DNA of 33,592 nt from an uncultured SAR86 cluster bacterium (GTDB taxonomy: Bacteria; Pseudomonadota; Gammaproteobacteria; Magnimaribacterales; D2472). Every line of letters starts with the position of its first letter. Position 1 is the first letter of the stretch. The notes below the pieces were generated by a model. That model was given only the letters and a program-made list of their open reading frames with translations. It had not been told where the DNA came from and did no database searches. Where the stretch lies: assembly GCA_902558375.1 (NCBI GenBank), contig CACEDQ010000012.1, forward strand, positions 1 through 33,592. The letters are read 5' to 3'. Shown in pieces: positions 7,374-14,999 of the stretch. Made by a program: the position numbers and the translations under genes.

Positions 7374-9656
7374 CTAGTACTTTAATCTAAACTTGATTGA
7401 ATATACTTCATCAGAAGGGTTGTTCCATGGTTGATTGAAAATCTCAGATTTAGAAAATTTTTCATCTTCATCATAGTTAGTCCCACCCTTTGAATAAACT
7501 AGATAAAGATAAGATAGAGGGGCAATTTCGTACTTATACCTAACCTGAAACGAAACAACACCCTGGGTGAATGGTTTAACCAGATCATCTGATTCGTATA
7601 AGTAGCCGCCATTATCAGAAATTAAGCTCTGTGGATTATCTGCCTGAAGTGCAACAAATTGACTTTTTAATCTAATTTCATGCTTATTTCCACTAAACCA
7701 ATTTAAGCCTATCGAAACAGTATCTTGCTCAGAGTCATACAATCCAAATTTATTATCTTCGGTCCATATTAACCACTCATTCTCTTTTCGAATTCTGTAT
7801 TGCAGGTTTATTTTAAGATTATCATTTGGGAAATATGAGCCTGCTATCTTATAAAATTCTCTTTTATAGCCATCAGAGTTCCATGAGTTATATTTCTCCC
7901 CTTTTTCAAAACTCATTCTCCAGTCATAGGTCCAAAATTTATAATTGACTGCCTCAAAGTCTAAAGTTATATTTTTTTTATTTTTGATTTTTACAAATGG
8001 AAAATCAGGATTCTTTCGAGTTATTGTTGTATTTTTTCCTGAGGTTTTAATGCCAAAATCAAACTTAAGCTTTGATGTATCTTTAAAAGTAATTTCATTT
8101 TTTTGATCAATTCTAATAGGGTTTGAATTCCCATTGGTATCGGAATCATAATTAAAATCAAAATTTATATCAATTTGATTTACAGGTGAATCTTTTGAAA
8201 AGTCTATTTGCTTAAACCCCCCACCAAGACCAATATGAATCCAATCAGCCCTTCTGAGATAGCCGAAGTCATTTAACTGAAAATTTTCATCAAAATACAG
8301 GATGCTCCCCGATAGATAAGAAAAATTTGACGGTTGATAGTTAAATTGAGACCTATAACCAAATCTAGAATCATCGTCTTTTTCAGAATAAAGCAGATCT
8401 GTAAAGTAAGTTAATTGATCTGATTTCACATTTACATAGTCAATTACATTAACGCTTGCTGTCTTATTATTAAAGCTATCATCAACATGAGTAAGCATGT
8501 ATCCAATTGTTTTGTTGCCAAGGTCGGTTCTTGTTCTAAGGGCATAAAAGCTTCTTCCTGCTGAAAAGGACTCATCTGTTTCTCTTGCAGTAAAGAATCC
8601 TAATTCTGTTTTTCCTGTTTTTTGTGAATACCTCAAAGCATAATCTATGTCTGAATAATTTTTCTTTGAATTTTCACATTCATCAATATTCTCCTCTTCC
8701 GAACACCTATAGCCTGGGGCTGACCCAATTCTTCTAGTATTCATAACCGAATAACGATCATAGTTATTAATATTAAACAGGGATTGATTTTCATTGAAAA
8801 AGGCTCTTTTCTCAGAATAGAAAGTTTCTTGAGCTGAAAAATTTATCACAACATCGTCGCTCTCAGCCTGACCAAAGTCTGGATTAAATGTTGCATTAAT
8901 TTGCTTACCTGTTCCTGAGTTATAGAAAACCTCTGCTCCTATTTTGTTATCTTCAAATCTTGTAACCGAATTATGGTTGGAAGATACATATGGAAAAAAG
9001 TTTAATTTTGATTTTGTATAGTTGGCAATTTCTAAGGAATCTAGTTTCTCAAAATAGTCTGGTCTACTAGCCATTGATCCTGAGCTGCTTACCCAAATCT
9101 GTTCTTTAGCTTTATAACGCAAGACGGAATATTTTATTGTTCTTTTATCCCCTTTAGGTTGATTCATCAGAACAAGATTCCATGGTAAATAAAATTCAGA
9201 GACCCAATATCCATCATGTTTTTTAGTTTTGGCTATCCAATCTCCATCCCAATCTGTTTTGAAATCGCCTGTTTTAATCTTGATGGCATCAAACAAAGAA
9301 TCTCCAAGATTTACAGCTAAAATATAAGCCTTATTCCCGTCGCCATCAAAATCAATATTAATGGAGTTTTTGTCGCTTAATGATGTCATTTCATCTCTTA
9401 AGGTCTTTTTAGACAACATAGATGAATTACTTTGTTTGTTAATAAAACCAACATAAATACCGTCTTCATTTGAAAATATGTATACCAGCGTTTCATCCTG
9501 TGATTTTTGTAGATTAAATGGAGAAGTTTGATAAAACTCACTAATAGAAAAGGCATTTGTCCACTCAGGCTCATCTAGGATTCCATCTATAACTATAGAC
9601 TCAGCTTTTATTAGAATCGTCGAAAATAGAAGGGTGGTTAAAAAGAACCTTTTCAT
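7374..9656 (-). CDS. CBM9-like plus DUF5916-type outer-membrane protein
   Basis: The 760-residue product has a signal peptide (MKRFFLTTLLFSTILIKA, cut near 18). A CBM9-like domain at about 20-190 is recognisable from VIDGILDEPEWTNA and the later WVSEFYLPW segment. The rest is long, amphipathic and rich in aromatic/glycine beta strands. It includes GTGKQINATFNPDFGQAE and YSEKRAFFNENQSLF, the hallmark region of DUF5916 proteins, and ends in a strand (YSIKFRLKY) as expected for an outer-membrane beta-barrel. The function of this family is not established. By analogy with other CBM9-linked outer-membrane proteins it may bind or admit carbohydrate or another polymer. It stands alone with no TonB plug domain or adjacent hydrolase. 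It starts 19 bases from the ygfA stop. Confidence 0.82.
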   Translation of the reverse strand: MKRFFLTTLLFSTILIKAESIVIDGILDEPEWTNAFSISEFYQTSPFNLQKSQDETLVYIFSNEDGIYVGFINKQSNSSMLSKKTLRDEMTSLSDKNSINIDFDGDGNKAYILAVNLGDSLFDAIKIKTGDFKTDWDGDWIAKTKKHDGYWVSEFYLPWNLVLMNQPKGDKRTIKYSVLRYKAKEQIWVSSSGSMASRPDYFEKLDSLEIANYTKSKLNFFPYVSSNHNSVTRFEDNKIGAEVFYNSGTGKQINATFNPDFGQAESDDVVINFSAQETFYSEKRAFFNENQSLFNINNYDRYSVMNTRRIGSAPGYRCSEEENIDECENSKKNYSDIDYALRYSQKTGKTELGFFTARETDESFSAGRSFYALRTRTDLGNKTIGYMLTHVDDSFNNKTASVNVIDYVNVKSDQLTYFTDLLYSEKDDDSRFGYRSQFNYQPSNFSYLSGSILYFDENFQLNDFGYLRRADWIHIGLGGGFKQIDFSKDSPVNQIDINFDFNYDSDTNGNSNPIRIDQKNEITFKDTSKLKFDFGIKTSGKNTTITRKNPDFPFVKIKNKKNITLDFEAVNYKFWTYDWRMSFEKGEKYNSWNSDGYKREFYKIAGSYFPNDNLKINLQYRIRKENEWLIWTEDNKFGLYDSEQDTVSIGLNWFSGNKHEIRLKSQFVALQADNPQSLISDNGGYLYESDDLVKPFTQGVVSFQVRYKYEIAPLSYLYLVYSKGGTNYDEDEKFSKSEIFNQPWNNPSDEVYSIKFRLKY

Positions 9657-9675
9657 AATGTATATATTTTATATA

Positions 9676-10248
9676 TCAGTTATATGAAAGTATACGAGAC
9701 TCTGTTACAACATTGTGATATCGCAAATCATGTGGCTCACCTAGATTTTTAGACAATATTTGATAGTCATAACCAAGACCAATAATTAATGGCTTTCTGT
9801 GATTGCTACCTATAAGACTAGCAAGAGCTCTATCAAAATAGCCTCCACCATAACCAATTCTAAAACCGTTAACATCTACACCAACAAAAGGAATAAACAT
9901 AGCATCAAACAAATGGGGTTCTAAATACTCTTCATTATTTACTTCAGTGATGCCATATTTATTTTTACTTAAAGAATCTTCTCTAGTATACAAATTGAAT
10001 TTCATTATTTTTTCTGGAAAAATTTTTGGCATATAAATATTATGTGAGTATTTAGCAAGCTCTTGATGAAGTAAATTTGTTTTTATCTCTTGCTTAAAAG
10101 GAAAATAAAGTAATACGTTATTCATTTTTGAGAGATCCAGAGCTTCGATTATATTTTTTTGAACTTGAGTATTTAGTTTATCTATAGACTGAGAAGAAAG
10201 AGTGAGCCCCTGCTCAAGAAGTGATTTTCGAATTTTATCTTTCACCAT
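9676..10248 (-). CDS. ygfA: 5-formyltetrahydrofolate cyclo-ligase
   Basis: This enzyme converts 5-formyl-THF to 5,10-methenyl-THF with ATP, salvaging an inhibitory folate. I choose the ATG at 10248 (190 residues, MVKDKIRKSLLEQG...). An upstream in-frame TTG at 10269 would start inside the 3' end of 6S RNA and add seven residues with no family resemblance. The signature is clear: a short NVLLYFPFKQEI strand near the middle, then FIPFVGVDVNGFRIGYGGGYFDRAL, the ATP/folate-binding core. It follows 6S RNA directly, as in E. coli where ssrS and ygfA are co-transcribed, so it may be expressed from the 6S promoter. Confidence 0.93.
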   Translation of the reverse strand: MVKDKIRKSLLEQGLTLSSQSIDKLNTQVQKNIIEALDLSKMNNVLLYFPFKQEIKTNLLHQELAKYSHNIYMPKIFPEKIMKFNLYTREDSLSKNKYGITEVNNEEYLEPHLFDAMFIPFVGVDVNGFRIGYGGGYFDRALASLIGSNHRKPLIIGLGYDYQILSKNLGEPHDLRYHNVVTESRILSYN

Positions 10249-10266
10249 AAATTGCGCCGAGGCTAA

Positions 10267-10436
10267 CAAACCAAATCACCGCCATGTGTTTTACCTGAAC
10301 CGAAAGGTCAGGTGGTGAATTTCTTATCAAATCAGGCTTCCCTATATAGGTATTGCACAACAATGATAGTGGAATATCACCTATTTAATAGTATCGGTTC
10401 AAATTTAATAACACATTAGCGAATGAACCAGAATGT
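10267..10436 (-). ncRNA. ssrS: 6S RNA
   Basis: 6S RNA binds sigma70 RNA polymerase by mimicking an open promoter and represses transcription in stationary phase. It lies exactly where it does in E. coli, between zapA and ygfA on one strand. The ~170-base length is close to 184 in E. coli. On this strand the 5' part carries TTCGCTAATGTGTT, which pairs with AACACATGGCGG near the 3' end. Other recognisable elements are AACCGATA, GAAGCCT, ATTCACC and the hairpin ACCTGAC...GTTCAGGT opposite the central bubble. A terminal stem pairs ATAGGT with ACCTAT. Ends are estimated from the closing stem and promoter to within a few bases. Confidence 0.9.
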
Positions 10437-10442
10437 AAAGAA

Positions 10443-10448
10443 AGTATA
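10443..10448 (-). promoter_or_regulatory. -10 box of 6S RNA
   Basis: On the minus strand TATACT (10448 to 10443) is followed about 7 bases later by the predicted 5' end of 6S RNA near 10436. The -35 region is AT-rich without a clear TTGACA. Confidence 0.5.
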
Positions 10449-10473
10449 GGATATATGTGCATTTAATAAAAGA

Positions 10474-10740
10474 TTATTTTTCTAAAGCTAAATCAATTTT
10501 TTTTATGATTGATGATAGATCTGCTTGAGTATCATTAGTCTTTTCATCTGGATCAGATATAAGCTTATTAGCAAGAGTAAGACCGGCTATTATTAATGCG
10601 TTATTTTTATCATTTATAGCATCGAGTTCAGAATTTAATAGTTGAGCGGCTTTAATTAATTGATCTTTTTCCTCTGGGGGGCACGCTAGAGTTAAATCTC
10701 TTCCAAAAATTCTAAGAGATAGTGTTTCTATTTCACTCAT
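10474..10740 (-). CDS. zapA: cell division protein ZapA
   Basis: ZapA binds and bundles FtsZ filaments at the division site. The 88 residues are shorter than E. coli ZapA (109), but the N-terminal globular part is clear: LSLRIFGRDLTLACPPEEKDQLIKAAQLLN, matching the family's nucleus of beta hairpin plus helix. A helical coiled-coil tail follows. Its start overlaps the upstream 65-residue gene by 8 bases, and 6S RNA follows. This TIGR02449-zapA-ssrS-ygfA order is standard in Pseudomonas-type gammaproteobacteria. Confidence 0.92.
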   Translation of the reverse strand: MSEIETLSLRIFGRDLTLACPPEEKDQLIKAAQLLNSELDAINDKNNALIIAGLTLANKLISDPDEKTNDTQADLSSIIKKIDLALEK

Positions 10741-10930
10741 GACTACCTTTTTTATTCAGTTTCTTTTCTAAAGCAGCAATTTCTTTGCTAAGTAAAATTT
10801 TATTTTTCTTCCAGTCTCTTTCTCTATGAACATACGAATCTATAATTCCTTTTTGTTCATCAAAACGTTTTATAAGAAGATCAATTTTTTTTTCAAGATC
10901 TTCTATCGAAAAATTATTTTCATCTGACAT
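10733..10930 (-). CDS. TIGR02449-family short coiled-coil protein
   Basis: This 65-residue, highly charged protein is predicted to be almost entirely coiled coil (IEDLEKKIDLLIKRFDEQKG, then KEIAALEKKLNKKG). Size, composition and place immediately upstream of zapA identify it with the TIGR02449 family. That family is uncharacterised and sometimes likened to ZapB, a small coiled-coil division factor. It overlaps zapA by 8 bases, so the two are probably translated together. A role in division with ZapA is an inference from the conserved pairing. Confidence 0.8.
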   Translation of the reverse strand: MSDENNFSIEDLEKKIDLLIKRFDEQKGIIDSYVHRERDWKKNKILLSKEIAALEKKLNKKGSHE

Positions 10931-10994
10931 AACATAAGTTTAATTGCACATTCATCAATTGGAAAGTTTGTTTAATAAAAGAGTAAAATAAACT

Positions 10995-12290
10995 ATGGAT
11001 AATAAAATTTATAAATCACGAAGAGAGTCTTTAAATACTATTCTTCCAAAAGACTGTGCATTGATAATTCCTGGGGCAGACCTTCAGTATAGGAACTCAG
11101 ACTCATCATATGCTTTAAGACAGGAGAGTAGTTTTTACTATTTTTCTGGATTTTGTGAGCCTTCATCGCTTATGGTCATGGTGCATCAAGAAGGTAAAAT
11201 TTCTTCTATAATTTTTGTACCTCCTAAAGACAAGTTAAGAGAAATTTGGGATGGCTACAGAGCTGGACCTATTGGGGCAGTTGATGACTACGGATTTGAT
11301 CGGGCTTTTGACAATACTAAGATTGACGAATTAATGCCCGAACTGCTACATAGAATTAAAAAGGTTTTTTATCCTATTGGTAAAAAAAGTGGCTTTGATC
11401 AGAATGTTATAGATTGGACTTGTGCTGCTAGTTCAAAAGATAGACATTCTCAATCTATCGATATCATGGATGGATCTTCAATGATTGGAAATATGAGACT
11501 CATAAAAGATGATCATGAAATAGAGATTATGAAAAAAGCTTGTGATATTTCTGCTGAATCCTTTGTAGAAGTCATGAAGAATATTAAGCCCGGTGAAAAT
11601 GAACAATTAATTGAATCAAAATTTTTATATGAATTTGGAAAAAGAGGTGGCAGGTTTCCTGCTTATACTCCTATCGTTGCTGGTGGTGAAAATGCATGTG
11701 TTCTTCATTACATTGAGAATAATCAAGATCTAAAGGAATCTGATTTGATATTGGTTGATGCTGGTTGTGAGTACAAGATGTACGCATCTGATATTACTAG
11801 GACTTTCCCTGTTGGGGGGAAGTTCTCTGAGGAACAATTGGCTATATATAACATTGTTCTTGAGGCAAATAAGGCTGCAATTGATGCAGTGAAAACAGGC
11901 AATAATATTATGGAACCTCAACTTATTTCTGAGAAAGTTATTACAAAAGGCTTGGTTGAACTAGGTATTTTAGATGGCAATCCTGAAGAACTGCATAAAG
12001 AAGGTGCATTTAAAGATTTTTATATGCACAAAATAGGGCATTGGCTAGGTTTAGATGTTCATGATGTTGGAGATTATATGGAGGATGGAGAGTTTATGCA
12101 GTTTAAGCCCGGTATGATTACGACCATTGAGCCTGGAATATATATAAGTAGCTCAATGAACGTTGATGATAAATGGAAGGGCATTGGCGTAAGAATTGAA
12201 GATGACATATTAGTCACTAATGATGGAAATATAAATTTGACTGAAAAAGTTCCATCATGCCCTAAAGAAATTGAATCATTGATGGCTTAA
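10995..12290 (+). CDS. pepP: Xaa-Pro aminopeptidase (aminopeptidase P)
   Basis: PepP removes an N-terminal residue preceding proline, using two Mn ions in the cytosol. The 431 residues match E. coli (441). The N-terminal aminopeptidase-P domain (about 1-165) is followed by a pita-bread fold. All five metal ligands are visible: Asp255 and Asp266 (VDAGCEYKMYASDITRTFP), His349 (GHWLGLDVHD), Glu379 (TTIEPGIYI) and Glu402 (VRIEDDILVT). It precedes a ubiquinone hydroxylase as in the pepP-ubiH operons of related bacteria, with a 3-base gap. The usual ygfB gene before it is absent. TAAAAT at 10984-10989 lies 5 bases from the ATG and no Shine-Dalgarno is visible. Confidence 0.96.
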   Translation: MDNKIYKSRRESLNTILPKDCALIIPGADLQYRNSDSSYALRQESSFYYFSGFCEPSSLMVMVHQEGKISSIIFVPPKDKLREIWDGYRAGPIGAVDDYGFDRAFDNTKIDELMPELLHRIKKVFYPIGKKSGFDQNVIDWTCAASSKDRHSQSIDIMDGSSMIGNMRLIKDDHEIEIMKKACDISAESFVEVMKNIKPGENEQLIESKFLYEFGKRGGRFPAYTPIVAGGENACVLHYIENNQDLKESDLILVDAGCEYKMYASDITRTFPVGGKFSEEQLAIYNIVLEANKAAIDAVKTGNNIMEPQLISEKVITKGLVELGILDGNPEELHKEGAFKDFYMHKIGHWLGLDVHDVGDYMEDGEFMQFKPGMITTIEPGIYISSSMNVDDKWKGIGVRIEDDILVTNDGNINLTEKVPSCPKEIESLMA

Positions 12291-12293
12291 AAC

Positions 12294-13457
12294 ATGAATA
12301 TTCCAATTATTATTTCTGGTGGTGGAATAATTGGCAACTATATTTCATTAAGATTAAAGCGACATAATATTGAATCATTAATCATTGAAAAATCTTCGGA
12401 AACCCAAGATTATTCTCCAGGCATTAGAACCCTTACACTCAATAATCATTCTTTGTCTCTATTGCAAAAAGAAAAAATAGATGTTGATACCGCAACTATA
12501 GATCAAATCAATGCTCTTGATGGGGAGGGGACTGGGAGAATAAAGTTTTTATCAGATGATATAGGTGAAAATTTCTTATCCCATGTCGTCATGTTTAATG
12601 AGTTAAAAAATAAACTTGCAAAAGCTTGTCATGAAAGAACGATTTTTAACAATCAAATCGAGTCTATCCAAAACCTCAATCAAAATGTTACAAATGAAGT
12701 CTTACTATCTAATGGAAGTAGCATTGAAGCACAAATAATCGCAGGCTGTGATGGCAGGAACTCTAATGTTGCCAAGATCTCTGGTTTATCGAATAAGTCT
12801 TCAGAATACAATCAGACAGCAATAACATTTATTTGCAAAGCAGATAAAAACTTTGACAGAAAAATTGCTCACCAAGTATTTTCAGAGAAAGGAATTTTTG
12901 CAGTTATGCCTATGCCAGATAGAGAATTAATAGACAATAGATGTACTATTGTTTGGTCGGTAAATAATAAAAACTTAGAAGGCTTATCAATAAATGATTT
13001 CGTATCATCTAATTTATCTTTCTTTGAATCAAAGCTTGGAATAAAACTGAAAATAGATTCTCAATTGCTCAATTTTCAATTATCCAATCATCATTTTGAA
13101 AATTATATAAATAATTCAATAGTCTTGATCGGAGATGCTGCGCATTCTATCCACCCTCTAGCAGGTCAGGGCATTAATTTAGGTTTTGCTGATGCTGATA
13201 TATTTTGTGAAGAGATAGTAGATGCTTTTAACAAGGGGATAGCTATAAATGAGGCATCTGTTTTAAAAAAATATGAAATTAGAAGAAAGGGTATGAATTT
13301 ATTGATGTTAAAGTCTATGGATTTCTTTGTTTATTTCTTTAATGATAATAATTCTTATATTAGATTACTAAGAAATTGGGGTCTTAAGACGGTGAACAAA
13401 ACAAGGTTTATTAAAGCATTTTTTACAAGGCATGCTTCTGGTCTAAATAAAATTTAA
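12294..13457 (+). CDS. UbiH/UbiF/VisC-family FAD monooxygenase
   Basis: This 387-residue flavoprotein belongs to the family that hydroxylates the ubiquinone ring (C5, C6 or C1 positions). Three flavin motifs are present: the dinucleotide fold SGGGIIGNYIS at residues 8-18, the DG motif AGCDGRNSNVAKISG, and the GD motif VLIGDAAHSIHPLAGQGINLGFADA. The position right after pepP matches ubiH, where E. coli has ubiH and ubiI in tandem. Only one copy is present here, so which ring position it uses cannot be assigned; a relaxed-specificity enzyme covering several positions is possible. It ends immediately at the rpmB stop on the other strand. Confidence 0.9.
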   Translation: MNIPIIISGGGIIGNYISLRLKRHNIESLIIEKSSETQDYSPGIRTLTLNNHSLSLLQKEKIDVDTATIDQINALDGEGTGRIKFLSDDIGENFLSHVVMFNELKNKLAKACHERTIFNNQIESIQNLNQNVTNEVLLSNGSSIEAQIIAGCDGRNSNVAKISGLSNKSSEYNQTAITFICKADKNFDRKIAHQVFSEKGIFAVMPMPDRELIDNRCTIVWSVNNKNLEGLSINDFVSSNLSFFESKLGIKLKIDSQLLNFQLSNHHFENYINNSIVLIGDAAHSIHPLAGQGINLGFADADIFCEEIVDAFNKGIAINEASVLKKYEIRRKGMNLLMLKSMDFFVYFFNDNNSYIRLLRNWGLKTVNKTRFIKAFFTRHASGLNKI

Positions 13458-13694
13458 TTATATCTTTTGGCCTTTAGCTCTGAGCTCTTTAAGGACAACG
13501 CTAATACCTTTTTTATCGATTATCCTCATGCCTTTTGCAGAAACTTTAAGGTTCACAAACCTATTTTCAGATTCTACCCAGAATTTATGCGTATGTAGAT
13601 TGGGGAAGAATTTCCTTTTTGTTCTATTTTTAGCATGAGAAACATTGTTCCCAGTCTGTGGTATCTTACCTGTTACTTGACATATTTTACTCAT
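13458..13694 (-). CDS. rpmB: 50S ribosomal protein L28
   Basis: The 78 residues [33 protein letters not shown] and the C-terminal [14 protein letters not shown] give an unambiguous L28, the same length as E. coli's. In E. coli rpmB is followed by rpmG (L33). Here the next gene downstream is on the opposite strand and abuts the rpmB stop, so rpmG must be elsewhere or absent. The gene is divergent from sixA with 45 bases between them, which must hold its promoter. Confidence 0.97.
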   Translation of the reverse strand: MSKICQVTGKIPQTGNNVSHAKNRTKRKFFPNLHTHKFWVESENRFVNLKVSAKGMRIIDKKGISVVLKELRAKGQKI

Positions 13695-13739
13695 AGAACC
13701 GCGATTTTATAGAACACTGAGTAACATAGCAATACTATT

Positions 13740-14234
13740 ATGAAACAAATTTTTCTATTAAGGCATGCAAAATCAGATTGGAGCACCATGGGTCAACAAG
13801 ATTTTGATCGGGGGCTTGCTAGCAGAGGAATTAAAGATATCTCTTTAATCTCTGATTATGTAAAAAAAAATAACTTTAAGATAGATGAAGTTCTTTGTAG
13901 TAGCGCAAAAAGAACTAAAGAAACATTTGATTTATGTGCAGATGGATTTAATTTTGATATCAAAAATACAAAATACCTAGATGATATTTATTATGGTAAT
14001 CATGAATCAATAATAGATTTATTATTTAATGTTAATCAATCTGCAAATTCAGTACTTATTGTTGGGCATAATCCAACTATGCATATTTTATTAGAGAAGT
14101 TAACAGGATTAAGTATCATTAAGTACCCCACGTCTACTCTTGCTCAAATTATTCTACAAAAAGAATGGAAAGACTTATTATTAAATAAATGTGAGTTAAA
14201 ATTATTTCTTAGGCCTAAGGAGTTGAAATCTTGA
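13740..14234 (+). CDS. sixA: SixA-type phosphohistidine phosphatase
   Basis: This is a small histidine phosphatase of 164 residues (E. coli SixA 161). SixA dephosphorylates phosphohistidines such as those of the nitrogen PTS or the ArcB HPt domain. Catalytic His9 is in the LLRHAKSDW motif. [10 protein letters not shown] supplies the second arginine and VGHNPT the second histidine, His110. The branch lacks the insertions of phosphoglycerate mutases. The stop overlaps the dut start (TTGA), so the two are translationally coupled. No PTS or ArcB gene is near, so the physiological partner is unknown. Confidence 0.88.
   Translation: MKQIFLLRHAKSDWSTMGQQDFDRGLASRGIKDISLISDYVKKNNFKIDEVLCSSAKRTKETFDLCADGFNFDIKNTKYLDDIYYGNHESIIDLLFNVNQSANSVLIVGHNPTMHILLEKLTGLSIIKYPTSTLAQIILQKEWKDLLLNKCELKLFLRPKELKS
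14217..14222 (+). promoter_or_regulatory. ribosome binding site of dut
   Basis: AAGGAG at 14217-14222 lies 8 bases before the TTG at 14231, inside the sixA coding region. It is one of the strongest Shine-Dalgarno sequences in the window and fixes this unusual TTG as the dut start. Confidence 0.75.
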
Positions 14235-14686
14235 AAGACATAGAAATTAAAATTATTAACCCTTTAATGGGAGAATCAATCCCAATTCCAAAATATGAGA
14301 CTAAAGGGTCTGCAGGAATTGATTTAAGAGCATGCATTGAGGAAAAAGTTCTTTTGGCAGCGGGCACTACCTTTATGGTACCTATTGGCTTTGCTATGTA
14401 TCTTGAAGATCCAAATTTAGCTGCTTTGGTTGTTCCAAGGTCTGGGCTTGGATCAAAAAAAGGTATTGTATTGGGAAATTTAGTTGGTTTAATTGATTCA
14501 GATTATCAGGGCGAATTAATGGTTCCTGCATGGAATAGATCTGATAAAGATTTTGAAATTAATCCAGGAGATAGGATTGCTCAAATGATAATTGTGCCAG
14601 TTGTTCAGGCAAAATTTAAAATTGTAGAAAATTTTAAAGAGTCGGAAAGGGGTGAGAAGGGTTTTGGTAGCTCAGGCCTAAATTGA
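14231..14686 (+). CDS. dut: dUTP diphosphatase
   Basis: Dut hydrolyses dUTP to dUMP and pyrophosphate, keeping uracil out of DNA and feeding dTMP synthesis. All five trimeric-dUTPase motifs are in order in 151 residues (E. coli 151): [37 protein letters not shown] with the catalytic aspartate, GDRIAQMII, and the C-terminal lid [10 protein letters not shown]. Translation starts at TTG, overlapping the sixA stop by 4 bases and preceded by AAGGAG. In E. coli it neighbours coaBC; here coaBC is not present. Confidence 0.97.
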   Translation: MKDIEIKIINPLMGESIPIPKYETKGSAGIDLRACIEEKVLLAAGTTFMVPIGFAMYLEDPNLAALVVPRSGLGSKKGIVLGNLVGLIDSDYQGELMVPAWNRSDKDFEINPGDRIAQMIIVPVVQAKFKIVENFKESERGEKGFGSSGLN

Positions 14687-14691
14687 TTGGC

Positions 14692-14940
14692 TTACTTCTT
14701 TTTACCAAATCTTTCTTCAAATTTCTGTACTCTTCCACCAGTATCAATAATTTTTTGGGTACCAGTATAAAAAGGATGAGAAGCAGACGATATATCAAGA
14801 GGAAAATAGGGATATGTATTTCCATCTTCCCATTTTTTTGTTTCAGTAGTTTCTAAGGTTGAACGAATGATCCAATACTTATCAGCACTAGAGTCATGGA
14901 ACAAAACTTCTCTGTATTCGGGATGTATATCTTTTTTCAT
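14692..14940 (-). CDS. rpmE2: 50S ribosomal protein L31 type B
   Basis: The 82 residues begin [18 protein letters not shown] and contain [10 protein letters not shown] and the basic tail EERFGKKK, the pattern of the type B (YkgM-like) L31. It lacks the zinc-binding cysteines of the type A form. In bacteria with both, type B replaces type A when zinc is scarce. Here it may be the only L31, but that cannot be judged from one window. It is divergent from priA and converges on dut with a 5-base gap. Confidence 0.96.
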   Translation of the reverse strand: MKKDIHPEYREVLFHDSSADKYWIIRSTLETTETKKWEDGNTYPYFPLDISSASHPFYTGTQKIIDTGGRVQKFEERFGKKK

Positions 14941-14965
14941 AATAAAATCAAAATTTGGATGAGAA

Positions 14966-14993
14966 CTATAACAAAAAACAATTTCTTTACAAT
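14966..14993 (-). promoter_or_regulatory. candidate rpmE2 promoter
   Basis: On the minus strand TTGTAA (14993 to 14988) and TATAGT (14971 to 14966) are 16 bases apart. Initiation near 14959 gives a ~19-base leader before the rpmE2 ATG. The 59-base divergent gap must also serve priA. TACAAT at 14989-14994 on the plus strand, 5 bases before the priA ATG, overlaps the rpmE2 -35. Confidence 0.4.
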
Positions 14994-14999
14994 CAAAAA

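Noticed and set aside
14955-14999. TTG-initiated 15-residue N-terminal extension of PriA
   Set aside because: The extension has no family match, and ATG 15000 aligns with the PriA N-terminus.
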